Shown here: positions 46,369-55,189 of the stretch, piece after piece
Layout: every line of letters begins with the position of its first letter
Position numbering within the stretch: the stretch's first letter is position 1
Assembly (NCBI GenBank): GCA_025054955.1
Contig: JANWZE010000103.1
Location: 1 to 64,000, forward strand
DNA: 64,000 nucleotides
Direction of reading: 5' to 3'
Source: Blastocatellia bacterium
GTDB taxonomy: Bacteria; Acidobacteriota; Blastocatellia; HR10; J050
Program-made: the position numbers and the translations under genes
The notes under the pieces: generated by a model
Database searches by the model: none
What the model was told of the DNA's origin: nothing
The model's input: only the letters and a program-made list of their open reading frames with translations

Positions 46369-47372
46369 GAGTGCTGATTACTGGTGGGGCCGGCTTCATT
46401 GGCTCACATCTTGCCGAACGATACCTGGAGCAGGGCGATGAGGTCTATATCATTGATGACCTCTCGACCGGTTCCATTGAAAATATCCGACACCTGAAGT
46501 CTCACCCGAATTTCCACTATTATATCGAATCAATCAGCCAGCAGTACCTAACCGCCGAGTTGGTTGATCTGTGTGACGTCATCTTTCATCTGGCTGCGGC
46601 CGTCGGCGTGCGGTTGATTGTGGAAAGTCCGGTCAAAACAATTGAGACCAATGTGCGTGGCACGGAGATCGTGCTGACATTAGCCGCCAAAAAACGCAAG
46701 CGCGTGCTGATTGCTTCCACGTCAGAAGTCTACGGCAAGCGCGATCACGTGCCCTTTCGTGAAGACGATGATCTGGTGATGGGGCCGACCAGCAAAAGCC
46801 GATGGAGCTATGCCTGCTCCAAGGCGATTGATGAATTTCTGGCGCTTGCCTACTGGAAAGAGAAGCGCGTGCCGACGGTGATCGCGCGGCTATTTAATAC
46901 AGTCGGGCCGCGGCAGACCGGCCGCTACGGCATGGTCATTCCCAATTTCATCGAACAAGCATTGCACGGACGCGACATCACCGTGTTTGGCGACGGTCGG
47001 CAAACGCGCTGTTTCACCCATGTGAACGACACGGTGCGCGCGTTGATGGGGTTGATCGAACATCCTGATGCTGTGGGTCAGGTTTACAACGTCGGCAGCG
47101 ACCGTGAGATTACCATCTTAGAATTGGCTGAGCGCATCAAGGCTCTGACTGGCTCCCCCTCGCGCATTGTGATGATCCCGTATGATCAAGCCTATGAGCA
47201 AGGCTTCGAGGATATGCGCCGGCGCGTGCCCGACCTGTCCAAGATACGCGCTCTGATCGGTTACACGCCGACCTTCTCTTTGGATGAGATACTCATCAGC
47301 GTCATCGAGTATCAACGAATGCGGATGGCCGAGCGCTCATACATGCACGCCGCTCCGACGGCGCACCAGTAA
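46365..47372 (+). CDS. NAD-dependent nucleotide-sugar epimerase/decarboxylase
   Basis: This 335-residue extended SDR has VLITGGAGFIGSHLAERYLE at the start, DVIFHLAAAVGVRLIVESPV, IASTSEVYGKRDHVPFREDD and WSYACSKAIDEFLALAYWKE with the catalytic YxxxK. RLFNTVGPRQTGRYGMVIPN and DDTVRALMG-like HVNDTVRALMG follow. It sits between the UDP-glucose 4-epimerase and UDP-glucuronate decarboxylase branches; VGVRLIVESP and TGRYGMV favour the UDP-glucuronate/UDP-xylose group. The substrate remains open. It is translationally coupled to the preceding glycosyltransferase gene. Confidence 0.82.
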   Translation: MRVLITGGAGFIGSHLAERYLEQGDEVYIIDDLSTGSIENIRHLKSHPNFHYYIESISQQYLTAELVDLCDVIFHLAAAVGVRLIVESPVKTIETNVRGTEIVLTLAAKKRKRVLIASTSEVYGKRDHVPFREDDDLVMGPTSKSRWSYACSKAIDEFLALAYWKEKRVPTVIARLFNTVGPRQTGRYGMVIPNFIEQALHGRDITVFGDGRQTRCFTHVNDTVRALMGLIEHPDAVGQVYNVGSDREITILELAERIKALTGSPSRIVMIPYDQAYEQGFEDMRRRVPDLSKIRALIGYTPTFSLDEILISVIEYQRMRMAERSYMHAAPTAHQ

Positions 47373-47455
47373 TGAGCGGCTTCTTGCCTCTTGAATGAGC
47401 TTTCGCCGATGGGCAATTGTTGATCGGCCATTGCACTTGAGATCGAAGGGACTCT

Positions 47456-49225
47456 ATGGATAAGCAACTGGCGGTCGCGTTTGGATGCACGTTGGTCTTG
47501 GGATGGGGCTTGACCTGGAGTGTCCGCGCGCTGGCTCGGCGGTTCAACCTGATTGCAGTTCCCCGCCCGGACCGCTGGCATACGAAACCGACGGCTTTGC
47601 TGGGCGGCGTGGCCATCTATGCAGCGTTCATCATCGGCTATCTGCTCTTTGCGCCGCCGTTGCCACAGGTCTCAGCGATTCTCCTGGGAGGGACCTGGTT
47701 ATTTGTGCTTGGCGTGATTGACGACCTGGTCGGCTTGAAGCCGTATACCAAACTCTCGGTTCAAGTCGTAGTCGCTGCCGTGGCAGTTTATCTAGGATTA
47801 CGCTTGCCCTGGTTGTGGTGGACAGGGTCTGAGGCGCTCGATGCGTTCATCACGATTTTCTGGTTGGTGGCCATCACCAATGCCGTTAATTTGATAGATA
47901 ACATGGACGGCCTGGCCGGCGGTTTGACGGTGATTGCCTGCGCCGTGTTGGTGGCCTCGTTCCTGCTGGGCGGACAAACGGCTGAAGCATATCTGCCTGC
48001 TCTGCTGGCTGGCGCCGTTCTGGGATTTCTCTTCTTCAATTTTCATCCGGCCTCGATTTTCATGGGCGATTGCGGTTCGATGTTTCTTGGCTTCGTGCTG
48101 GGCGGAACAGCGGTGTTGTCACATTATGGGCGCACGCGGAACGTCATATCTGTTTTGCTGACGCCGGTGTTAGTCGCGTTAATTCCGATTTTGGATACCA
48201 CGCTGGTGACCATCACACGCCGGCTGTCGGGGCGTCCCATTTCGCAAGGCGGGCGCGATCATGCCTCGCACCGATTGGTTGCGCTTGGCATGTCGGAGCG
48301 TCGGGCCGTGCTGACGCTTTATGCACTGGGAGCCGTTTCAGGCTTGCTGGTGGTGCTGCTTCGACTGTTGCGCTCGGAAGTTGCATTGTGGCTGATTCCG
48401 GCATTCGCCATTGCCATTCTGTTGATCGGATTCTATCTCGGACAAATACGCATCTATGAAGAAGGCGCACAGCCAACCGATCAAACCGTCATTACCAAGT
48501 TGGTCGGCTTTGCCCATAAGCGGCGCGTGTTGGAGATTCTGCTGGATGTTGCGCTGGTGACGCTCGCCTATTATGGCGCTTATCTGCTGCGATGGGAAGG
48601 AACGATCCCAGATCAGCAATGGGCAATTTTCGTCAGAACGCTGCCATTGGTCATCGGTGTGCATATTCTCTTCTTCTCCGTGTTCGGCATTTATGGTGGG
48701 CTATGGCACTTCACCGGCGTTGGTGATCTGATTCAGATCGCTAAATCGGTGGCGGTCGGATCCTCTGTCAATGCAATGGTGATCCTGGCGCTCTACCAGT
48801 TTCGTGGACCGTCACGCGCTGTGCTGATTTTAACAGGACTTGTCCTGTTACTGTTGGTGAGCGCCAGCCGGTTGTCATTCCGTTTACTGCCGCGCCTGCT
48901 AGGCGTGGAGAGCAGTAAGCTGAACGGTGGAAAACCTGTGCTCATCTACGGCGCCGGCAACAGCGGCGATCTGTTGATCCGCGAAATTCTCAACAATGAC
49001 GAATATGATTATGCGCCGGTCGGCTTCATCGAAGATGACGCGCGCAAGATCGGTCATTTTATTCACGGACTGAGGATTTTTGATAGCCGCGAGGTGCCAA
49101 AATTAGTTCAGAAGTATGACGTGCGCGAGGTCCTGGTCTCAAGCTCAAAAATCCCTGAGGCGCGCCTGGATGAGCTGCGTCGCATGGGGTTGTCGCCAAA
49201 ACGCCTGCGTATTCAGATTGAGTAG
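47456..49225 (+). CDS. Fusion: WecA/MraY-type phosphoglycosyltransferase + CapD N-terminal region
   Basis: This 589-residue protein joins two families. Residues 1-330 are a polytopic polyprenyl-phosphate sugar-1-phosphate transferase with FVLGVIDDLVGLKPYTKLSV (DD Mg site), AVNLIDNMDGLAGGLTVIAC, FFNFHPASIFMGDCGSMFLG and GGRDHASHRLVALG. Residues about 350-470 are four CapD/FlaA1-like membrane helices (FGIYGGLWHFTGVGDLIQIA). Residues about 490-589 are a Rossmann-like CoA-binding_3 domain with VLIYGAGNSGDLLIREI. The catalytic SDR half of CapD is missing; the protein stops at RLRIQIE, right where repeat DNA begins. The first half probably starts repeat-unit synthesis on undecaprenyl phosphate. Confidence 0.85.
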   Translation: MDKQLAVAFGCTLVLGWGLTWSVRALARRFNLIAVPRPDRWHTKPTALLGGVAIYAAFIIGYLLFAPPLPQVSAILLGGTWLFVLGVIDDLVGLKPYTKLSVQVVVAAVAVYLGLRLPWLWWTGSEALDAFITIFWLVAITNAVNLIDNMDGLAGGLTVIACAVLVASFLLGGQTAEAYLPALLAGAVLGFLFFNFHPASIFMGDCGSMFLGFVLGGTAVLSHYGRTRNVISVLLTPVLVALIPILDTTLVTITRRLSGRPISQGGRDHASHRLVALGMSERRAVLTLYALGAVSGLLVVLLRLLRSEVALWLIPAFAIAILLIGFYLGQIRIYEEGAQPTDQTVITKLVGFAHKRRVLEILLDVALVTLAYYGAYLLRWEGTIPDQQWAIFVRTLPLVIGVHILFFSVFGIYGGLWHFTGVGDLIQIAKSVAVGSSVNAMVILALYQFRGPSRAVLILTGLVLLLLVSASRLSFRLLPRLLGVESSKLNGGKPVLIYGAGNSGDLLIREILNNDEYDYAPVGFIEDDARKIGHFIHGLRIFDSREVPKLVQKYDVREVLVSSSKIPEARLDELRRMGLSPKRLRIQIE

Positions 49226-49228
49226 AGA

Positions 49229-49460
49229 GACCGCCGCCTGCGGGGCGGGAAATCCGAAGCCCCTGCGGGGAAATCCGAAGCACGAAATCCGAAATTCGAA
49301 ATAAATGCCAATGACCAAACCCTGAAAGATGCGAAGCACGAAGCCGCTACGGGGAGATGCGAAGCACGAAATCCGAAATTCGAAACAGATACCGGTGACC
49401 AAACTCCAAAAAATCCTGAGCACGAAGTCCGAAATCCGAAACGAGCCCGAATGACCGAAA
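49229..49460. repeat. Repeat array upstream of the four-helix-bundle gene
   Basis: Degenerate copies of GAAGCACGAAATCCGAAATT (near 49276, 49361 and, diverged, 49421) alternate with GCGGGGAAATCCGAAGC-type blocks. Similar words occur in reverse complement after the gene (49870-50160). Confidence 0.75.
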
Positions 49461-49515
49461 AACCAATTCCAAACCCTATGATCTGGAGGAGCGCACTTAC
49501 GAGTTTGCTCAAAGA

Positions 49516-49821
49516 GTGCGAGAGTTTGTCAAACGGCTTCCCAAAACATTGAGCAACATCGAGGATGTCAAACAGCTCGTTCGAGCATCTGGTTCGGTTG
49601 GGGCCAACTATATTGAAGCCAATGAGGCCTTGAGCAGGAAGGATTTTGTCATGAGGATCAAAATATGTCGGAAGGAGGCGAAAGAGAGCCACTATTGGCT
49701 ACGGCTGATCAATACCGGTGAAGATGTCGGGCTGGTGGACGAAAGAAACGGGTTGTTACAGGAGGCAAGAGAATTGACAGCTATTTTTGGCGCCATTGTG
49801 CAAAAGAGCGCGGGAGATTAA
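49516..49821 (+). CDS. Four-helix-bundle (S23 / 23S rRNA intervening-sequence) protein, start uncertain
   Basis: The first standard start is a GTG at 49516, which gives 101 residues: short for a family of about 115-130. VRASGSVGANYIEANEALSR, then KDFVMRIKICRKEAKESHYW and LRLI, is the diagnostic stretch. The usual N-terminal motif YDLEERTYEFAQRVREF reads in frame from 49477, but no ATG, GTG or TTG precedes it before a stop codon; the only nearby ATGs are out of frame. The gene may use an unusual start, have a frameshift, or be decaying. These proteins are small helical bundles of unknown role. One group is encoded in 23S rRNA insertions, and the Avd protein of diversity-generating retroelements shares the fold. 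Confidence 0.85.
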   Translation: MREFVKRLPKTLSNIEDVKQLVRASGSVGANYIEANEALSRKDFVMRIKICRKEAKESHYWLRLINTGEDVGLVDERNGLLQEARELTAIFGAIVQKSAGD

Positions 49822-49869
49822 GTTCTGAAGCCTTTCGCATTTTGAATTTTGGAATTTGAACCTGTTTCG

Positions 49870-50160
49870 GATTTCGAGCTTGGGATTTGGAGTTTCCCTC
49901 GAAGAGGGCTTGGGATTTGGAATTTCCCTCGAAGAGGGCTTGGGATTTGGAATTTCCCTCGAAGAGGGCTTTGGATTTTGAATTTGTTTCGGGTTTCGAG
50001 TTTCGGATTTGGAATTTCCCTCGAAGAGGGCTTGGGATTTGGAGTTTCCCTCGGAGAGGGCTTGGGATTTGGAATTTCCCTCGAAGGGGGCTTTGGATTT
50101 TGAATTTGTTTCGGATTTCGTGCTTGGGATTTGGAATTTCCCTCAAGGAGGGCCTTGGAT
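49870..50160. repeat. 30-bp tandem repeat array downstream of the four-helix-bundle gene
   Basis: Units of about 30 bases, TGGGATTTGGAATTTCCCTC then GAAGAGGGCT, recur in register at 49881, 49911 and 49941, and again after interruptions near 50010, 50040 and 50125. Interruptions read AATTTGTTTCGGGTTTCG. Each unit has the hairpin CCCTCGAAGAGGG. Unit content shows no unique spacers, so not CRISPR. The spacer 49822-50206 contains no gene. Confidence 0.85.
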
Positions 50161-50206
50161 TTTTTCAACTTTCTGAGAGCGCACTCGTTTGAGCGAGCAA
50201 CGACCA

Positions 50207-51688
50207 ATGAAAACCTTAAACCCCAGTTCCTCATCTCCGGCGCCCGGTACGCCGTCTGCCGCTGGCGCACCATCTTCTGCTCCCACGCTGGCGAGGCTAC
50301 TAAATCATCTGATCCTTGGCGGCCTCATCGTGGGGGTGCCGTTGTTGGCCTTGCAAACGTTCAGCGGGCCAGCGACTGTGGCGATAGCAAGCGTGATACT
50401 TTCGTTGTGGCTTCTGCACGCGGCCGTCTGTAAAAGAGCAGTGATTGTGTGGACACCCATCCATTGGACGTTGCTTGGATTGCTCGGCGTGGCGTTGGTG
50501 CAATGGTTGCCTCTGCCCGTAGAGTTGCATCCGGTTTCGTTTGGATATTCATTTGAAGGCTTACCGGTGCAGTTGGATCGCTGGACGGCGATCAGCCAGG
50601 ATCGGCACGCAACGGCTGCGGCTGCAGCTGTGTTGGCTGCATTGAGTGTTTTGTTTTTCGTCGCCACGAACCTGCTACAATCGGCTCGGCAGATTCGGCA
50701 ACTGGTGAAGGGGCTCACGATCATCGGATTTGCCATGGCGTTGGTGGCCGTGTTGGATCGTTTGTCGGACCCAAGTGATCCACTGCTGCGCGGCAGCGGC
50801 GCGTTTGGCCTGTATTATTATTCGATGGGCCGACTGGTGGGCTATATGGAGATGATCATGCCTCTGCCGTTGGCGATGATGCTCACAGCAGTGGCGCAGC
50901 GGGATGAATGGGCGTGGTATGGACTGGCAGCGATCACACTGGGCGTTGGAATTGTTTTAGCAGATGCGACCGGTGGTGTATTTGTGTTGGTTATTCAACT
51001 GGTGGCGCTCGTGCTGTTGCTCAGGAAACGGCATATTCGTTTGACCGAAGCGTCAGCCCGAAAGAGGCACGTCGTGTGGATCGGCGTCGGCGCAACGCTG
51101 ATCGTCGGGATGATAATCGGCGGTGCTGTCTGGTTTGGCACGCGGTCGGTGCCGAGAGCTATCCTGTCCGATGTGCAGATCAATTTCCCTGAGCTAGACC
51201 GGGCGCGGCAAGATGCGTCACAGGCTGATTATTTCTCTCGTTATTATGGGCGGGCAGGCATCTGGAAGGCTTCATTGCCGATGATCGCCGATTATCCCGT
51301 GATGGGCGTGGGCCTGGGCAGTTATCCCACTGCCTACACCCGCTATGATCCGGCCTCCGGCTTGTTTCTGGTTAACGCGGCTCACAACGACTATCTACAA
51401 CTCGTTTGTGAAACCGGACTGATCGGCGCACTCATCCTGATGCTATTTCTCTGGTCTTTGGTGAGGCTCTGTCAGCGGGCAATGAATGATGAGAACCCGT
51501 TTGGTTCAGCAGTCGCGGTCGGAGCGACGGTGGGATGCTTAGGGATACTAGCGCACAGTCTGGGCGATTTTCATTTGCAGGCGCCGGGCGCAGGGTTGCT
51601 GTTTTTGCTGTTGATCGCCGTGCTGATCGGCGTGTATCGGCTACAAGCTCATGGGGCGAACGCGTCCGGTGATGGGATGCCAAATTGA
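50207..51688 (+). CDS. O-antigen ligase/polymerase (Wzy_C family) membrane protein
   Basis: This protein is about 493 residues long from the ATG at 50207, with 10-12 membrane helices. A long outer loop near residues 320-390 holds YGRAGIWKASLPMIADYPVM, GVGLGSYPTAYTRYDPASG and NAAHNDYLQLVCETGLIGAL. The pattern R.GIW..S..M......G.GLG.Y and H-N-D-Y-L is the signature of Wzy_C proteins (WaaL/PglL/Wzy). It either polymerises repeat units or ligates the chain. Its position before the Wzc-like and Wza-like genes favours a polymerase. Confidence 0.88.
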   Translation: MKTLNPSSSSPAPGTPSAAGAPSSAPTLARLLNHLILGGLIVGVPLLALQTFSGPATVAIASVILSLWLLHAAVCKRAVIVWTPIHWTLLGLLGVALVQWLPLPVELHPVSFGYSFEGLPVQLDRWTAISQDRHATAAAAAVLAALSVLFFVATNLLQSARQIRQLVKGLTIIGFAMALVAVLDRLSDPSDPLLRGSGAFGLYYYSMGRLVGYMEMIMPLPLAMMLTAVAQRDEWAWYGLAAITLGVGIVLADATGGVFVLVIQLVALVLLLRKRHIRLTEASARKRHVVWIGVGATLIVGMIIGGAVWFGTRSVPRAILSDVQINFPELDRARQDASQADYFSRYYGRAGIWKASLPMIADYPVMGVGLGSYPTAYTRYDPASGLFLVNAAHNDYLQLVCETGLIGALILMLFLWSLVRLCQRAMNDENPFGSAVAVGATVGCLGILAHSLGDFHLQAPGAGLLFLLLIAVLIGVYRLQAHGANASGDGMPN

Positions 51689-51743
51689 GTTCAGCGAGCG
51701 AACAGAGAGGGGCGATGTGAAAGCTGTCGAGGTTGAACTTCCC

Positions 51744-51772
51744 TTGACTTTCCTCGCATGGTGGATTAAAAC
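51744..51772 (+). promoter_or_regulatory. Sigma-70-like promoter before the kinase gene
   Basis: TTGACT at 51744-51749, a 17-base spacer, then TAAAAC at 51767-51772. The kinase start codon lies 39 bases downstream, with GGAGG in between. It is a pattern match only. Confidence 0.4.
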
Positions 51773-51811
51773 GTAAGCGCTTTTCCTAGGGGGGCGCGTC
51801 AGGAGGATGCT

Positions 51812-54097
51812 GTGAGCGAACATTCAAATCAGGCTGGCGGACTTGCTCCAATCGGGGGAAACGAAATCGCGCGTCTGGGCAATCAGAGCAATATCCCTGC
51901 CGGTCAATTCTCGCCGTTAAGTCCATTTTCAGGTCCTGGTGAGCAACGCTTGAGGGACATTTGGTGGCGCTATTGGCGCGTGCTATGGAATCGGCGCTGG
52001 TTAATGTTGAGCGTGTTCGCTCTCGTGTTTGCCGGGTTTGCTGTTGAGGCATACCGCACGCCACCGGTTTACACGGCGACCGGAACCATTGCTGTCGAAG
52101 CAGTCCAGCAACAGGTGCTTGGCGAGTTTACCCCGACCAATCAAACGCAAGGCATTGTGCAGTTACAAATAGACATTTTGCAAAGCCGAATGCTGGCCAG
52201 CCGTGTGATTGACAAATTAAAACTTTGGGAACAACCGGAATTCGCCATTGCGCCGGGCTCGACCCACGAGGAGCGTGAACGGCAGCGGTCCTTGTTGATC
52301 AATACGTTTTTGGCTCAACTGAGTGTTGACGCCGAACAGGCGTGGAATCAGGGCGTGATTCGCTTGCATTACCGCTCGACCAATCCCCGCTTGGCCGCTC
52401 AAATCCTGAATACCCTGTTTGAGGAATTCATTGCTTATAACCGTGAATCCAATACCGAGGCGTTGGAATTTGCCCAAGAATGGCTGACAGAGCAATTGGC
52501 GCAAATCGAAAGCAAGCTGAAAAAATCCAGAGAAGAGCTGCTCAAATTCCAGCAGGGCACTGAGCTGCTCTATATGGGCAGCGACACGGAAGCCAATCCT
52601 GTGTTGGAGCAATTCAGTCAAGTCAAACAGCAACTGGCCGAAGCAGAGCTGGCCCGACTCAACGCTGAGATTCTCTACCAACGGGCGCTCAAAGAGGGCG
52701 CTGAGGCGTTGCCCTCGTCAGTTAAAGGCGATAGCCTGGCCGCCTTGGAAGACGAGCGCAAGCGAGTCGAAGCAGAACTAGCGCAACTGGGCGCCACATA
52801 CAAAGACGGCGCGCCGGCCATCCGGCGATTGAAAAGTCGCCTGGCCCTACTGAACGAGCAGATCGAAAAAAATCGCCTGCTCTCGCAAGAAGCGATCCTG
52901 GAAAATCTCAGAAACGAATTTGAAATCGCCGACCGGCGGTGGCGCGCGCTACGCGACGCGGTTGAAAAACAACGAGCCGAGATCATTGAACAAAACCGCG
53001 CTGCCCTGCAACTGAGTTTGCTCAAACGCGAAGCTGAAGTTGACGAAAAGCTCTTTCAGGTACTCTCGGAGCGGTTGCGTGGAACCGATTTGATGAAATC
53101 GCTGACACCCAATACCAACATCCGCATTGTTGATCGAGCCGAAATCCCATTGGCTCCCTCTGGGTCTAACAGCATCATGTTCCTCCGGGGTGGAATCATT
53201 GCCTTGGTACTGGCCGTTGGATTAGCCCTGTTGTTGGACTTGCTGGATGACAGCTTGAAGACCGTAGAGGATGTCGAAACAATGTTGAAGTTGCCCAGTT
53301 TGGGTTTAATTCCGTTAGCAATCAGTAGTAATGGGCGGTCCCTGCTGCCGCGTAAGTCGCCCAGTGAGGCCAGGCCATTGATCCTGAGAGCTGGCGAAGC
53401 AGAGAACCCGGCGTTTGCAGAGGCCTATCGTACATTGCGGACAGGTGTGTTGCTCTCCTCGGCGACGCACCCGCCCCGTACCATTGTCGTTACCAGTCAT
53501 GAAGCCCAAGCAGGCAAGACAACCACAGCTATCAACGTCGCCTTGGCGATGGCACAGGCGGGCAAGCGCGTGCTGCTGGTGGATGCCGATATGCGCCATC
53601 CCAGTTGCGCCAAATCGCTGGGCGTCCATGCGGCTGATGGGTTGAGTACATTGCTGGCTTCGGATGAGAAGCCGGTCACGATCTATCATGACTGTGGCGT
53701 CTCGCGCTTAGACTTGTTGCCGGCAGGACCGATACCACCAAATCCCTCCGAGCTGCTTAGTTCGGGCAAAATGCGTGTCCTGCTCGATTCATTCACGGCT
53801 AAGTACGATCAAATTATCATTGACACGCCGCCGTTGGGCCTGGTCTCCGATGCGCTGATGCTGGCCGCTATTGTTGACGGTGTGATCATTGTCACCAAGG
53901 CCGAACGGAATTCACGGCGCGGGCTGTTGCGGATCAAGGAGTCATTGTATAGCGTGAACGCGAGGATTTTAGGTGTCGTGCTCAACGCCGTGGATACTCG
54001 CCGACATCACAACGGCTACTATGGCAGCTATTATTACTACTACCACAGGCGTTCTGCTGGTGAAGAAATAACGGGCGGCGATGATCGAGCTGCTTAG
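51812..54097 (+). CDS. Wzc/GumC-type polysaccharide co-polymerase with tyrosine autokinase domain
   Basis: This 761-residue protein starts at a GTG with GGAGG five to six bases upstream. A Wzz domain with a membrane helix (about 70-90) opens the protein. A long coiled-coil periplasmic part follows (about 190-440, ending in DEKLFQVLSERLRGTDLMKS) and a second helix at about 465-485. The kinase domain has VTSHEAQAGKTTTAINVALA (Walker A), VLLVDADMRHPS (Walker A') and YDQIIIDTPPLG (Walker B). The C-terminus carries a Tyr cluster (YYGSYYYYYHRR, about 736-747), the autophosphorylation site that controls chain length and export. Its partner Wza-like gene is at 56572. Confidence 0.93.
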   Translation: MSEHSNQAGGLAPIGGNEIARLGNQSNIPAGQFSPLSPFSGPGEQRLRDIWWRYWRVLWNRRWLMLSVFALVFAGFAVEAYRTPPVYTATGTIAVEAVQQQVLGEFTPTNQTQGIVQLQIDILQSRMLASRVIDKLKLWEQPEFAIAPGSTHEERERQRSLLINTFLAQLSVDAEQAWNQGVIRLHYRSTNPRLAAQILNTLFEEFIAYNRESNTEALEFAQEWLTEQLAQIESKLKKSREELLKFQQGTELLYMGSDTEANPVLEQFSQVKQQLAEAELARLNAEILYQRALKEGAEALPSSVKGDSLAALEDERKRVEAELAQLGATYKDGAPAIRRLKSRLALLNEQIEKNRLLSQEAILENLRNEFEIADRRWRALRDAVEKQRAEIIEQNRAALQLSLLKREAEVDEKLFQVLSERLRGTDLMKSLTPNTNIRIVDRAEIPLAPSGSNSIMFLRGGIIALVLAVGLALLLDLLDDSLKTVEDVETMLKLPSLGLIPLAISSNGRSLLPRKSPSEARPLILRAGEAENPAFAEAYRTLRTGVLLSSATHPPRTIVVTSHEAQAGKTTTAINVALAMAQAGKRVLLVDADMRHPSCAKSLGVHAADGLSTLLASDEKPVTIYHDCGVSRLDLLPAGPIPPNPSELLSSGKMRVLLDSFTAKYDQIIIDTPPLGLVSDALMLAAIVDGVIIVTKAERNSRRGLLRIKESLYSVNARILGVVLNAVDTRRHHNGYYGSYYYYYHRRSAGEEITGGDDRAA

Positions 54098-54126
54098 CAT
54101 GATGCTCGATCATGCTGTCTTCGTGG

Positions 54127-54156
54127 TTGCTTAATTTGTTCATGTTGGGTTATAGT
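54127..54156 (+). promoter_or_regulatory. Possible sigma-70-like promoter
   Basis: TTGCTT at 54127-54132, 18 bases, then TATAGT at 54151-54156, in the 208-bp spacer between the kinase and FecR-like genes. A pattern match only; two GCAGTAAAGT/TTCAGTAAAG-type words follow. Confidence 0.35.
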
Positions 54157-54305
54157 GGTGGCGCAGTAAAGTAAGGTGGCAAATATTGGGCTTAGGCGAT
54201 CTTGACTGATACGCGACAACTCATCGCGATCTATCAGGATCAATATGTACATTCAGCAGTTCAGTAAAGTGTAAGGAGGGCTGCAACAGGTTTCAGGAGG
54301 ACACT

Positions 54306-55169
54306 ATGAAGAGAGAGATGAACACAACCATACTCATTTGGTTAGTGGTAGGCTCGTGTTTGATGGGGGCCGCGTGGGCTGAGTCGCCTCCCAAATTGCA
54401 GAAGCAACCGGTTGGCGCTCTTGCCGGTGAGAGCCAGTCGGTGTTGATCAATGGTGTTGCTGCTGAGCGCGGGACGACAGTCTTTAGCGGTAGCGAAATT
54501 CGCACGGGAGCAACGGCGGCGGCCGTCCATTTAACCGGCGGCGGTGGCCTTGTCTCTATCGCGCCGGAATCTCTGGTGAAGCTTGTGCGCGAAAAGGACA
54601 CGATCATTGCTGAAGTCAGTAAAGGCTCTGTGACCATGCGCAGTCCGTTAGCCAGCGTGGTAGTAGCGCCTGACCAGACAGTTCGTTCAGAGCCAAATAA
54701 CCTGTATACTGTTTCCACGTCCAGCGCCGGCTCAGTGGTAGAAAGCTTTCTCAAGGAAGTGGCCGTAAGGGCTGCCGATGGCGTTGTGAGGACCGTGGCT
54801 CCGAAGGCTCCTGTCACGGGTGGGCGGACGACTACGCCGTTGCAGGCTGGCGTTGGCGAGCCGGAACCGATCACGCCGGTTCGCGGCCCGTTTGTTGTGG
54901 CAAATTGTACGTTGACAGGCAACACGCTGATCGTATCAGGCGCGGTGGCTTGTAACGGTATCGCGGTTGCCGGTGCGTCGGTCACGGTGCAGGTAACAAC
55001 AAAAGGGTTACCTCCAGTGATTCTGCGCCAAACGGTAACCGCAGACGAGGCTGGCCGCTTTAGGACGACATTTACAAACGATGCCCTATCAAGAGGCGGC
55101 ACAGCCCGCATCTCGGCCGTCACCAATATCCCGGCTTGCGGGACGGCTGCTGGTTCGTGCCAGTTCTAG
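54306..55169 (+). CDS. Secreted FecR-domain-like protein
   Basis: This 287-residue protein has a signal peptide (TTILIWLVVGSCLMGAAWA, cut after AWA). VFSGSEIRTGATAAAVHLTG, SIAPESLVKLVREKDTIIAE and VSKGSVTMRSPLASVVVAPD follow the FecR/iron-dicitrate-sensor-like beta domain used as a periplasmic scaffold, here without its usual anti-sigma helix. The C-terminal part (about 195-287) looks like a carboxypeptidase-regulatory Ig-like domain with NCTLTGNTLIVSGAVACNG. AGGAGG lies upstream. The function is unknown. Its place between the Wzc-like and Wza-like genes suggests an accessory to export or the mature polymer. Confidence 0.7.
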   Translation: MKREMNTTILIWLVVGSCLMGAAWAESPPKLQKQPVGALAGESQSVLINGVAAERGTTVFSGSEIRTGATAAAVHLTGGGGLVSIAPESLVKLVREKDTIIAEVSKGSVTMRSPLASVVVAPDQTVRSEPNNLYTVSTSSAGSVVESFLKEVAVRAADGVVRTVAPKAPVTGGRTTTPLQAGVGEPEPITPVRGPFVVANCTLTGNTLIVSGAVACNGIAVAGASVTVQVTTKGLPPVILRQTVTADEAGRFRTTFTNDALSRGGTARISAVTNIPACGTAAGSCQF

Positions 55170-55189
55170 CGTTGAAGGAGGAGACACGT

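Noticed and set aside
49870-50160. The 30-bp tandem array as a CRISPR
   Set aside because: Units are contiguous and degenerate, without unique spacers, and no cas gene is present.
55136-55189. An N-terminal extension of the PPC-like protein from 55136
   Set aside because: It overlaps the FecR-like gene and would place the signal peptide inside the protein; the ATG at 55190 has GGAGGAG.
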